Assembly (NCBI GenBank): GCA_002104935.1
Contig: MCGT01000007.1
Location: 124,001 to 188,000 of the forward strand
Origin: Hesseltinella vesiculosa
Lineage: Eukaryota; Mucoromycota; Mucoromycetes; Mucorales; Cunninghamellaceae
Length of the DNA stretch: 64,000 bases
Direction of reading: 5' to 3'
The notes beneath the pieces are model-generated. The model saw only the letters and a program-made list of their open reading frames with translations. It was not told the DNA's origin and made no database searches. This document shows positions 46,681 through 57,031 of the stretch, in pieces. The position numbers and the translations under genes were made by a program. Each line of letters opens with the position of its first letter. The first letter of the stretch is position 1.

Positions 46681-47899
46681 TATTTCTCCTCTTTTTTTTT
46701 TTTTTTTTTTTGCTTTAAATGCAATCACAAGCGGCTGATGGCCACCCCCAGTGCGGGCAAGGAATCTGTTAGTTGCATCATTGATGGCTTGCAGTAGTTG
46801 GCGCGTGACACCATTCATGTGCAACGCCCTAAGTGAAAGTGGCTGCGTCGTAGTGCGTCATTGATGCTTTATGGGTCCACCATCAGTAGCGCCGTCCCGC
46901 CTGGGCTCCTTTTTATTTTTTTATATTCCCATTGCCCCCCGTTGTACATTTGGCCTAGGCTAATAAACCGTTGTCAATGAAATTTAGGATAATGGCGTGT
47001 TTGGATTAGCATTACGCTTTATGAAAGTAGAACCCCTCCCCCCACCTCAAAAAAAAAAAAAAGCAAACACACTGTGTTAAATGATAACCGGTACAGGATT
47101 TCCACCGTCATTTCATTAAGCTGTGAATAATATTTTTTAGTAGGCCAACCAGCCGGACGAACTGCTAAATTCTTTTCTAGAAAGAAGATATAGAGCGTGA
47201 TAATGTGGAGCTGATTTGGCTCATTTAGGTTGGCAAGCATCGGAGTTGTTGGACTTTGGTGGTCCATAATGCGATCATGTTTCGCGTGCCACTTCGTTCG
47301 ATTTGATATACCGCAGCGCTATGAAGGTACCGAGCTGAAACACCTTCTCGTATGATGCCTCCTCCAGCTCCCATCGGTGTTGGGTATAATTTCATTGTGG
47401 ATTGACACGCAGGATAAAATTTTCAATTAAGCAAAAGAAATCCAATTCAAAGGCAACCCGATTCTCCCAACCACGCAAATCTGATCACCAGTTCCCGCAA
47501 ACCCTGCCCCCTTCTCATGCAAACCAGATCTTCAATGCACGCGAAGTTTTTTTTAAAAAAAAACGTACAAAATACCAAATATCTTTTGTAGCCGTTTGAT
47601 TGGTCTGGTGCCACAGCATCCCCTCTCCTGCCAGATTTTGGCTGGGGAGGCATGCTTTTATACAAGTGTAGGTCACCAGGAAGTAACAGCAGAGGCCTGG
47701 GAGCTTAAACATGTGCAGTATATTATCATGTACAAGGGACATGGTCCCGCACCAATGATCTCGCACCCTTTGGCACACCAATGGCTACGACCAAAAATTA
47801 CCAGGGAACCCCTCAGAGATTTTGAAAAATCGAAAATCCATTGTAATCACTTTTAAACTGGGGGATCCAGTTCCTATTTTTTTTTTTGTCGGTACAATG

Positions 47900-48000
47900 A
47901 CTGACGAAACGTCGATTGAGCATGGACACCCAGCCAAAGTTTGAAAGAATCATGATTTTCAATCTCCGGCCCCAGCTAAAAAAAATTAAAAACCAGAAAA
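47900..48000 (+). repeat. Dispersed repeat, short copy E
   Basis: Contains CGTCGATTGAGCATGGACAC followed by CCAGCCAAAGTTTGA and then CCCAGCTAAAAA, matching blocks in the copies at 53100-53220 and 54280-54320. Diverged and short. Confidence 0.45.
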
Positions 48001-48299
48001 CGACAGAAATTCAAAGTTCCACGCCTCTTTTTCCAACTTGCTTTTACTGTACATATTACAATACATTTACCCTTGAAAAAGGGAATCTTGATTTGCAATG
48101 GGGTGTATAAGAAAAAGGGGGGGGACACAAGTATACAGTAACAAATTTGCTGAAATCACTGTCGTAAAATAAAATAGGATCACAAATGCTAGTAAGGACA
48201 TGCTTTGAAATCCAAACTACAAAGAAAAAACGATTTGAATGAAACAAAAATCTCAGCTCACATGCATTTTTCAACCTTACAAGCAGATGTCACTGTGGA

Positions 48300-48845
48300 G
48301 TAAGAAGGTGCTACTTGCGAACGGCAGTGAGTGGATTGGTGCGCAGAATCGCTCTCTGGCTGTGCGTCGGTTGTGCTGACGGTCCTTTTGCTTTCTGGAT
48401 TTGGTATTGGAGGGTAGCATGTCAAGGCGGAAGGCATGCTCTCAAAGCATGGTTTTCAATGTTTGCTTGAATTCCAATTCAAAACAAAAAATAAAAATGT
48501 TGTGCAACGCAGCCCAGAACGTGCATATTTTTGACATGCACCTTGATCTGGTCCTACCTAAAAAAAAATAAGATCAAAATAAGCACTTGCCGTATTTGGC
48601 CGCCTGATTAGGGTGCCATGGAAAGTTGTCTCCCCCCTTTCTGACAAAAACAATGGTCATCACCGACCACGGATCCCCGATGGAAGAGGGTTTACCCTCG
48701 AGGGGGGGGGGAAAAAAATGACACAGCAGAATGCAATGACGAAAAAAAATGAGATGACTATTTTTTTTTTAATATGACATGTGAGGCGAGGAAATGATGC
48801 AGAAGACTGAGAGAAAAGACTATGTACAGAATGAGAGGAATGATA
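48300..48845. other. Intergenic stretch, no gene seen
   Basis: Moderately A/T-rich sequence with short homopolymers (G run at about 48701-48710, T run at about 48762-48771). No convincing frame. The end near 48784 approaches the 3' end of the MedA-like gene. Confidence 0.5.
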
Positions 48846-48850
48846 AAGGC

Positions 48851-50555
48851 TTATGGGTAATTGGCCACAGGTGGTGCATCGTACTCGTTGAAGAGAAAGG
48901 CATTGGCCGAAGCAGTAGCAGGAGCAAACAGACTGGGCGACAGGATGCCAGTGGTGACAGCATCAGGATGGATGAGGTTGTTCAGATGGGTGGGCGAGGC
49001 ATCGGAAGGAAGGGAAAAGGAGGAAGAGGTGGTGGCGGTCGAGACAGAGGAGCGAGCTGACATGGCAAAAGATGGATAAACGGATCGCACGCTTGGTTCT
49101 TGTGGATAGCCATAGGTCATGGTGGATGGGTTGTAGTACACTGGTTTGGATGGCTGGGGGTGATGGACCGGGTCGTCCTCGAGGAAAGGTGTGGTTGGTA
49201 AAGGCGAGGTGGAAGGTACGGAGGGCCGAGAGGTCAAGGATTCCATGGAGGAGGAAGAGGAGAGCATAGGGGTGGAAGGGGCTGTGTTGGTGGAGATGGA
49301 GTTGTGGCGAGACATGGATTGAGAGGCAGGAGTGGGCCGGGAAAGAGGTGGGAGAGATTTGGTGGCGGAGGAAGAATACTTTGTGATGATTTTCTTGAGA
49401 GCATAAGGCAAGATTTTCCAAGTAAAAGCCTTGATGTCTTTTTCAATATTGCGAGGTTTTGGATGGGGGAAGCCCATGACCAGTTTGAAGAATTCAGCAC
49501 TCTCGGGTTTGGCCTTGGCGACGGTCATGGGCCGGAAGCCCTCCAGATTGCGACGGATTCGGTTTTTTTCTTCGACATTGAACTGGGTGCGCATGAGGCT
49601 TTCCAGCAGGTAGATGGTGTCGACGGAGGTGATGTAATAATCATTGCGTTCCGGCCAGTAGATACAGGACACAACCGTGTTGGAGGTATCCAAAGCTTCA
49701 GGATCTTCTTGACGGATGGGGCGGCAACGACAACGGATGACATCGGGATCTGTATCATCCCGCCAGAATTGTACTAGGCGACGACCTTGCTGGCATTCTT
49801 GTGCGGACCAGTCATGCATCATGGCTTCCAGGTCATCGACGAGGTCGACCCGCACAGAACTGACGAGGCCAGGGTAGGGCTGATAGTGTGCGACAGAGGT
49901 GCAAGGCTGATGCGAGGTGGATTTGAGATTTTGGATGCTGGAACGTTGATACGGCTTCTTTTGAACTTGGTGATGACCATGCTGAGGTTGAGGATGGTGG
50001 CTGGAGGGCATGGGGGGGTGCTGAGCACCATAGCCAGAAGAATAAAAGCCAGCAGACTCAGGCAAGGCGAGAGATGGACGGTCAAAGTAAGGGTCGGTGG
50101 TTGGAGGAGGATAAAAGGGTGTGCTTGGGTACATGGCATCTATGGAAAAAAAGAAGAAGAAAAAAAAAAAAAGAGCAAAGTGTTAAAAATAAAAACCATG
50201 TTGTTTGGTAAGTGCTATTTTTGGCGATGTTTTTTTTTTTCTTGTTACCTCTTGTAGAGTCCATGTTGGGTTTGTCTTGATAGGAGAAATTGGATAAAAA
50301 GACGGTATCTTGGATCATTTCATTTTGCATAAAGCAGAGGGACAGAGGCACGATAGGAGAGGTGGACAAGGTTAATTCATAATTGGGCACAGTGACCACC
50401 AAGGAGGTGATATCTTGAGACCGGACCTGTCTTGTTTCGACAACCAAGCTATTAAACGCAACTTTGACATTGGTGTCGGTCAAGTCTTGTAAGACCAAGG
50501 TCAATTGTGAGCCGGCATGACCAAACGTGGGCATCATGGTCAAAAGCTTTGGCAT
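48851..50555 (-). CDS. MEDA: MedA (medusa)-type transcriptional regulator, DUF7082
   Basis: Fungal developmental regulator related to Aspergillus MedA, which controls conidiophore morphology, adherence and virulence-type traits. The first visible exon (50555 to about 50256) has a TIG/IPT-like domain: PTFGHAGSQLTLVLQDLTDT, VKVAFNSLVVETRQVRSQDI, MQNEMIQDTVFLSNFSYQ. The second exon begins DAMYPSTPFYPPPTTDPYFD, is disordered, then carries the DUF7082 core: QECQQGRRLVQFWRDDTDPD, VSCIYWPERNDYYITSVDTI, LLESLMRTQFNVEEKNRIRR, NLEGFRPMTVAKAKPESAEF FKLVMGFPHPKPRNIEKDIK, and WKILPYALKKIITKY. A Ser/Thr/Pro-rich C-terminus follows. The start is the in-frame Met at 50555. An acceptor TTTTTTTAG sits just upstream, so one more 5' exon (perhaps MSFMNLKRKQNER near 50658) is likely. 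Confidence 0.85.
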
Positions 50556-50669
50556 GGTAAGTTTGACAGTGGGTTCCACTAAAAAAAGAAGGTTCAACGT
50601 CAGTCGCTGTCGCTGCTGTGCGTTCGTTTTGTTTACGTTTGAGGTTCATGAATGACAAAAAGTGAAGTG

Positions 50670-50794
50670 AAGTAGGTGAATCAAGAAAGTAGTGGTCTGC
50701 AAGAAGAGAGTGAAGCGTGAGTTGGGAAAAAAAAAGGGGGTGAAGTGACTTGCCTCAATTGTCAAATGAGGTACAAACGAAAGAAGAGCAATGT

Positions 50795-50825
<31 letters not shown>

Positions 50826-51459
50826 AATGCCTCACTACAATACAATACTATAAATACACAAGAGAGGACGAAGGTCTATTCGAATAGAAACGTTACTGAA
50901 GGGAGGAAGGGAACGAAAAAAAAGAAAAATGGAAAAAAAGTGTGAAACCAAAAAAAGATTTTTTTAAAGGGACACTGCGGGGCAAAGGCCAACAATGACA
51001 GCCCGGCCTTTCCAGCTTTTTACAGCCTCAACCTTTCATCGCCAACAAAAATGTTCATGCAGTCACTGCTCTGGTCATTGCTCATGTTTCATTCCGGTGA
51101 ACTTCTCACGCCAGTCATCCCCCCAATTCTTCCTACTTCAAGACGCCGATTCAATCCCACCAAAAAAAGCTGAGAACTTGGCCACTCCCTGTTCCTTGCC
51201 TTTCGTCATCGCCCTCGTTTCAACTGTCACTGCGGAATTTGTAAGTAGTATCTCCTTTACTTTTTCATCGTCATGTGCGTGCGACAAAAACATAGCAACA
51301 CTCTATATAAAATAGTAATACACATATTCCCTCGGTACAAGAAATGTAAAAAAATAGTAAATAGTTGAAAATGAGAGCAAAAAAAAAAATGGCATGACAT
51401 GGCGCAAAAAAAGTTTTTTTTTTTTTTCCCGCCTTGCACTCTTTCTTCTTTCCCGTAAA
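50670..51459. other. Intergenic region between MedA and Rheb
   Basis: Contains a run of about 23 A followed by G at 50796-50825, A/T runs, and an open plus frame from ATG 50995 (MTARPFQLFTASTFHRQQK, Cys-rich CSCSHCSGHCSC) that reaches a good GTAAGT donor at about 51241. This could be a 5' leader exon of the Rheb gene or noise; no acceptor partner is clear. Confidence 0.35.
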
Positions 51460-52254
51460 ATGTCTGCCTCCAACCCAACAAAAGCAAGAAGAATTGCTGT
51501 CCTTGGCTCTACGGCCGTGGGTAAGATGTCTTGCTATCGCACAACACCAACATAATCCTTTCTTTGTTGAAAACCAATTTAGGGAAATCGTCTCTTGTGA
51601 TTCAATTTTGTGAAAATCACTTTGTAGACAGCTATTATCCTACTATTGAAAACACATTTACCAAAACCATCAAGTACAGAGGCAACGGTAAGTCTTCGAA
51701 ACCGTCATCTTGACCCTCCTGACTTGTTGTCATCATAGAATACACGGTGGAAATCATGGATACAGCTGGCCAAGTAATCATCCCAACCTTGATCTCGTGA
51801 CAGCCTGCTCACTTTTTTTTTTTTTTTTTAGGATGAATACTCGATTTTATCATCACACCATGCCTCGAGCGTCCATGGCTTTGTGCTTGTTTATTCCATT
51901 GCTTCACGGTCTAGCTTTGACATGCTGAAGATCATCCGAGACAAAATCTTAGACTTCACAGGTCTGGAGAATGTCCCTTGCGTGATTGTCGGTAACAAGT
52001 CTGATTTGAATATTCAACGTCAAGTCTCCCTAGAAGAAGGCCAAGCTCTGGCTCAACAATGGAACTGCCCTACCATTGAAACATCTGCAAAACACAATGA
52101 AAATGTTGGCAAGTGGAGAAAGTCGTCTTGTGATAAAAAAGCGTGTTCTCATGCCATTTATTTTCTAGCCAAGATATTCGACCTGTTGATTGCTACGATC
52201 GAAAAGGCCCATAACCCTCCTCCCGAAGAAAAAAATGCATGTGTCATTTCTTGA
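51460..52254 (+). CDS. RHB1: Rheb-type Ras GTPase
   Basis: Small GTPase that activates TORC1 on endomembranes. Five or six exons. Start MSASNPTKARRIAVLGSTAV at 51460; the first intron splits the G1 loop (VGKSSLVIQF). Effector region FVDSYYPTIENTFTKTIKYR; G3 EIMDTAGQDEYSILSSHH; then VHGFVLVYSIASRSSFDMLK; G4 VGNKSDLNIQRQVS; G5 ETSAKHNENV; C-terminus NPPPEEKNACVIS, with the CaaX box CVIS for farnesylation. It is close to S. pombe Rhb1 over its whole length. Odd point: the residue at the Ras Gly12 position, Arg in typical Rheb (GxRSVGKSS), is Thr here (GSTAVGKSS). A T run of 18 bases sits before the acceptor at about 51831. Confidence 0.94.
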
Positions 52255-53099
52255 ATAAAGAGCCGTTTTTGTCGCCTGAACCATGTTCTTTTTTATACGA
52301 AACGTCGGGCGAAGGCATGGGGAGTTGAAAAGTGGACCTCGCTGACCTATTTTTTTTTTCTTTTTTTTCAACGGATCTCAATTTCCCCCAATGGTGAGGC
52401 TATTTTAGGAAGACGACCGTCACTGTTGCGTCGGTGCGTGGTGGGGGGAAGGATGGATTTCTAAAAAGTGAAACCTGCCTCCCCCGTCTATTTTCTGCTG
52501 TCTGCAATCTCTACCCTTTTTGATCCGTTTTTTGATCCGTGGATACGGGATGAAAGGGAAAAAATCAACCTTGTTCACATTGATATTTTTTGATGCCAAA
52601 CCTTATTTTCTTACCATAGACCGTTCCGGATCATGGCTTTTCTCTTTTCTTTCCGTTGTGACATCGCCTTGATTGCCTGGTATTTCCTTACCGCCAATTC
52701 TCTTCTTCATGTGCTCTTTGTGCTTGGCCTGGGTACCTGATTTGACAACGATAAAATGAGATCGAACCAAAAAATTGACGCACCCCTCCTCCCGTCCCCC
52801 CCCCCACTTGCATGTTGTAACAGAATCCGCTGCTGCCACGTGCCTCCTTGTCCATACCACCTGCTCCTTTTGCTGCACCGTCAACAACTTCATAGCAAAG
52901 CATTGACACTAGTCACCCAGCAAGTCGCCCCGCAGCCATTATAAAACAAACAAACAAAAGAAAATAAAGTGCGCCTGGGCTTGCCCACACGAAATCGCTG
53001 GCGGACCCCTGGCCATCCTGAAAATGGAAGAGTGGACTTTACAGCACGTTTGAATGAACAAGTCGAGCTCCAATTTTCCATGAATGTAGATTCATAGGA

Positions 53100-53220
53100 A
53101 AGTCATCGTTACTGAAAAAATCATATCGGTTGGCCATGGCCACCCAGCCAACTTGATGCGAGTTCCGTTTTTTCATTTTCGATTTCCCAGCTAAAAATCG
53201 ATCCAGCCAATTTTCATATT
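53100..53220 (+). repeat. Dispersed repeat, short copy D
   Basis: Shares GTCATCGTTACTGAAAAAAT and then CCATGGCCACCCAGCCAACT with blocks of the copies at 54250-54300 and 47910-47930, and ends with TTTCCCAGCTAAAAATCG. Orientation is plus, as for copies A, B and E. Confidence 0.5.
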
Positions 53221-54119
53221 CCGACGGTCATTTGCTGCAGTTGTTTTCCTTTCGCTCACCTTTCTTTTCAACCAAGCAGTTGAAACTGAATTCTACATCA
53301 CATTCACTCTCCTCTCCTTTATATATTTGGTTACCAGAAATGAAAAACGGTACGCATAAATGGAGGTATGAGTGTTTATGGGGCAGGCTATCAGCAACGG
53401 CCAGAACCTTCCTCACCTTCCTTGACAACTCGTCCATCGCGTTGCAATATAATTTTCGCAGCAATACGCCTCCGCTCTTTTTTTTTTTTTTTCGCTCCAG
53501 CGTTCACATGGCATTTTTGGTATATCTTGCCAGTATTGTGATGAAATGGTCTTGTTGGCGATGCTCTTCCGGAACTCCCCCCCCCCTCCTCTTGGCCTGA
53601 CTGAAACCGTGCCATACTGCGTAGTCGGCTCTTGTTGGATACCTCTGAATGTACCGATGCAAGCCTGGCTAGCGCGGTGTCTCATTTATTTATTTTAAAA
53701 AAAAAAGGTGAGTCTCTCTCTTCCCATTTGACTCCGCTTTTTTTCTCGGTTTAGAAATACTGTAAATGTCATGTTGCACAGGCAGGCCATTGCGCTCAAG
53801 TATTGGCGTCTCTTTCTCCCTTCTCGACTGAATATATTCTTAAGAGGTCCAGTAGTGGCATGGCTCTGCACCACATCATCAGGAGAGGCGATGATTACCA
53901 CAATGATAATATGCCACTGGAAGCGAATCACTAGCGGATGATTTTGGCACCCTGTAATGTAAGTTGAAACCACAGCGCAAAATGCAATGAGACGGGACTC
54001 GTAAGTGAGGTCTCACATGCACCTTTTACATATCGTTGAAAGATGCTGGTGGTTGGATGACAATGACAAAACGCAGTAGAAAAAGTGCCCATGGGAAAAG
54101 ATAAGACGCAGAATGAAAA

Positions 54120-54445
54120 AGTTAGCAACTGTGCGGAAGTTGAATATGGCTCTCTTTGTTTTGTAAAAAAAGAAAAAATAAAGCAAACACTGCACAGCAT
54201 TTTTGGATGATCAGATCCATGTGAAATTAAGTAAAAGTTCCCAAACCAATCATTGATGACGATTCTGAAAAAATCACATTGATTGATGAAGATCGCTCAG
54301 CCAGCTTTTGACCACTTTCATTTTGACACCTCCGATCCATGAGCCAAAAAAATGAAAAAAATCGGCCATTTTCCTCAGGGGGCCCCCAGCCCATCTGCTC
54401 AAAAATGGCAGTGTAAAATTTCTTTAAATGAATTCAAACCAAATT
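54120..54445 (+). repeat. Dispersed repeat, copy B
   Basis: Blocks in the same order as copy A: TGTGCGGAAGTTGAATAT, CTGCACAGCATTTTTGGATG, GATCCATGTGAAATTAAG, GACGATTCTGAAAAAATCAC, GCTCAGCCAGCTTTTGACC, TTTTGACACCTCCGATCC, AATCGGCCATTTTCC with a G/C-rich run, and GGCAGTGTAAAATTTC. It is the fullest copy together with A. Confidence 0.6.
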
Positions 54446-54862
54446 TTTACAAACCAATGCATAACCAACAGAAATGACTATGTCGATGATAGTCAGCAGT
54501 ACAACGCTTAGCCTGACGACATTTATTTAAAAAGAGATAACTGGTTCGTCAGTGTTTTTATTTTTAGCGGTTCAAGCGCCGTCGGGCTTCGCGTTCACGC
54601 TCTGGGAGATCTTTCACATAATGATGAGAAATGAGTCACCCTTACGAAGAATCAAATGTTTAGAAAGCATTTAATGAATCAGCATCAATAAGGTGTTCAA
54701 GTTGTTATTTGTTGAGTTTATCATCATGAGCCTTGTACTTGGTTGTCCCTCACTCTTTTTTTTTTTATCATAAAAAGCAAGTCTCTTTTTTTTTGGGTCA
54801 ATCCCTTTTTTTTAACTTCTTTTCTTACGTTTTTCTATTGCTCTTTTTTTTATTGTCAAAGG

Positions 54863-56368
54863 TTAAGTTTGCCTTTGATGATTCTGACGAAGAAGACGCC
54901 TTGGCAAGCCCGATGGTCGTGGAGAAGTTGTTTCTTAAACACCCATCGTCCATTCGCCCTATTTTGCCAACGAACCATACAATCGACGAAATGCATGGAC
55001 CCTCAACCTCGACACCAATTACCATGCGAAAGTCCATCAACGCCATTGATGATCACCGGGAAACGACTTTTGAACAACCAAGTTGAGCACGACCAACTAG
55101 GGCCCGCTAACTCACAGCTTTACATGATGCGACCCACCTTTTACAATCCACCCAAATACGGCACGACGGTGGCCGTCCTTCCTCATCACTTGTTCGGACG
55201 CAGCAACACATTCCCGTTGTCACCTGCACCTTCCTCCCCTCAGCACCATGACCACTCAGAACTAGCGTAAGGCAACCGCTGATGCATTTGCAGATGCATG
55301 GCAGCTTAAGCAAGCAAAGGCACAGGCCACAAAACAGGGTCATGTCAATGGAGTTAAGCTGTCCACTTTGGGTGCCATCCAATTCGGTAAAGAACTTGAC
55401 AATTTGATCCAAGAAGACATTCATGGCCAGCAAACCAAGAAAACATCTCACCCACCGCGACTGCGACCTCGGTTCATGAACCGCAGCAGGACGACAAGGC
55501 AGGTGGCGCTGAATGTGATGATTTGATAGATGATTATCTTACAATGGAAGAGGCGGATGCAGTGTACATCAACGAGCAATCAGTTGGCACCAAGATAAAA
55601 CACAATGCACTGAAGATCTTTCGCCGCTGGAAGGATGGTGAGCTCGTCACGGATCAACAGTTACACTGGATGGCGTGCGGCCTGTCATCTATATGGGATC
55701 TCACCAACGTCAAACTGGCCCAGGAATTTCTAGAATGTAGCTTCGAGGATATGGAGCATCTCACACGGCCTTTCATCACGAAGTACAAATGCACCCAATA
55801 TCAGCCTCCAGCTACATTCGACCAAACACTTGCTATCGCTGCCTCGATCATTGACAAGGAAAATAACGCTCGAAAGGCCATCGAGTATGTCCAAAATGTT
55901 AAGACAAGGTTCATTGAAACCCAGAAACTGCTTCAAGTCATTACCGTCATTGTTCACATTATCGAGTCCAATCGGTTCTTGCTCGATCAGGACAACATCG
56001 ATCGCGTTACAGAGTACGATTTCATTACCCAAGTGTGGGCATCATTGCTGAAGAGTCTTCTCGATATCCATGGCATTTTACGAATGAAAGTCGGAGAATC
56101 AAGCACAACCCATGGTGTCATCGCTAGGAAACGCTCATACAGCGAAGCTTGTGTTGGGTTTAAAGTGGATCTTCGACTGCTATATGATTCACGTCAAAAT
56201 GAACATGATTTACTTGCCATGGAGGTTGCCAAGGATGGATCTACCTCAAAGATATATGCGGATGTGTGCAAACTGATGCGCGAGGCAAAAGACAACCTTG
56301 ACGACACCCTACAACATATTCTGAAAAATAAGGTTGCATCCCTCCCTTCTTCTTGGTACGTACAATAA
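54863..56368 (+). CDS. Second member of the expanded family with a PD-(D/E)XK-like region
   Basis: Unknown function. The main exon, from about 55436 to the TAA at 56366-56368, is open for some 300 codons: SVHEPQQDDKAGGAECDDLI, MEEADAVYINEQSVGTKIKH, WMACGLSSIWDLTNVKLAQE, TFDQTLAIAASIIDKENNAR, RVTEYDFITQVWASLLKSLL, VGFKVDLRLLYDSRQNEHDL and REAKDNLDDTLQHILKNKVA. Upstream frames (KFAFDDSDEEDALASPMVVE at 54865; NGVKLSTLGAIQFGKELDNL at about 55345) look like earlier exons, but no start or clean joins were settled. Lines VGFKVDLRLLY and the later Glu/Lys match the layout of the truncated gene at 43904-44845 (VGRKIDILMK, SIEMKK). In this copy the ExK triad reads EVAK, possibly degenerate. The family seems much duplicated in Mucorales; that is recalled, not shown here. 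Confidence 0.5.
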
Positions 56369-56441
56369 GTCGCCCTACTTTTTTTTTTTTTTTAAAAAAA
56401 AAACCCCCAGCGCAATGACATTTTCGCATGCGAATGTAGGA

Positions 56442-57031
56442 CCCCACCCTGTACGCTGCCTACTTGGCCCAACGTGGGTTGCATGAAGCAACCATGGTAG
56501 CCTACTACCGTGATGCCACCAACACCACTGGCACCAACCCCTTGATCCGGAAGTTGGAGCTCAATGCCTACATCAAGCTTCAGTTGTCCAACAAGCGGCT
56601 CGTGCACAACCTCCTCAGCACCCATGGTCAAGATGCGGTGTTCATCCTTGGTGACTGGTCGGCAGGAAGCATGCGCTTCCACGCACCCATCCGTGGCATC
56701 GGCATGCGCAGGATGCTTGCCCATGAGCATCTCGAAGTGTACTTGCTGGACGAGTACACCACCTCCAAGATTTGCCCCACCTGCCAAAGCCCCACAAGAC
56801 TCCGACCCTACCTCCAAGTGGAGAACCCACGGCCCTTCCGCAGAGCCCAGTACGCATTTGTGCGTTGTTGGGGTTTGCTGCGGTAAGCACTTATTTGCTG
56901 TTCATCATGCCCATTTTCTCATCTTTATTTATTTACTTGATGTAGCTGCACCCACTGTGTTTCGGCGTTAGCCATGGATGGCCTCCAAGTCCAAGGCCAT
57001 CATTGGAACCGTGATGTGCTCGCATGCACAT
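56442..57031 (+). pseudogene. Truncated Fanzor (TnpB-like RNA-guided nuclease) C-terminal half
   Basis: Two exons with a conserved-looking intron. Exon one (56442 to about 56884) reads ATMVAYYRDATNTTGTNPLI, RKLELNAYIKLQLSNKRLVH, DAVFILGDWSAGSMRFHAPI, GMRRMLAHEHLEVYLLDEYT TSKICPTCQSPTR and VRCWGLLR. After a GTAAGC donor and a TGATGTAG acceptor, exon two reads CTHCVSALAMDGLQVQGHHW then NRDVLACT and stops at 57031. This is the end of a Fanzor/TnpB protein: a DExxTSKxCxxC zinc-ribbon half, the second CxxC, and the RuvC-III motif WNRDxxAC. The RuvC-I aspartate, the guide-RNA-binding N-terminus and any element ends are absent, so it cannot be a full nuclease. It starts at an acceptor-like TAG at 56441, only about 70 bp after the neighbouring family gene. 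Confidence 0.7.

Larger units (their letters stand above)
45685..46700. repeat. About 1 kb segment bounded by inverted repeats
   Basis: The left arm (45685-45760) reads outward as the near-complement of the right arm (46640-46700). Shared landmarks on the right-arm strand are CTCC(A/T)GTG, (A/G)CCTG(A/G)CCAAATTCCCA, and TCCCTTTCTATTTCTCCTC followed by a T run. Identity is about 80 percent over 60-75 bases by eye. Inside are a GGATTTCC repeat copy, one copy of the dispersed repeat at 46121-46445, and no transposase. This is compatible with a non-autonomous DNA element or a composite of inverted repeats. Target-site duplications were not found. Confidence 0.45.
45565..47270. repeat. Direct copies of a GGATTTCC-start repeat
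   Basis: Three diverged plus-strand copies begin GGATTTCC(A/G)CC at about 45565, 45824 and 47097. The second and third stay alignable for roughly 170-220 bp: both have a GTGAAT/GCGAATGAT-like core, an A/T run, a Gly/Arg-like GCGAACC / GACGAACT block with AAATT(A/C)TTTTCTAG, and end near a CAAGCAT or CAGCATT GGAG(T/C)TGTT. They are non-coding and resemble degenerate small transposons. Identity is estimated by eye at 60-75 percent. Confidence 0.45.
52255..54700. other. Repeat-containing region without a supported gene
   Basis: About 2.4 kb. Protein-like scraps are present on both strands (for example minus-strand MDELSRKVRKVLAVADSLPH near 53420), but none has a full frame, splice-compatible partners or a recognisable domain. 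Dispersed repeat pieces lie at 53100-53220 and 54120-54445. Homopolymers include C runs near 52797 and 53577 and T at 53479-53492. Confidence 0.5.

Noticed and set aside
46460..46718. Tandem repeat region considered as a CRISPR-like array
   Set aside because: Units are imperfect, spacers are not unique sequences of constant size, and the host is a fungus.
52600..53700. Short frames on both strands between Rheb and the repeats
   Set aside because: No start, no splice-compatible partners and no recognisable domain; the region is full of repeat pieces.
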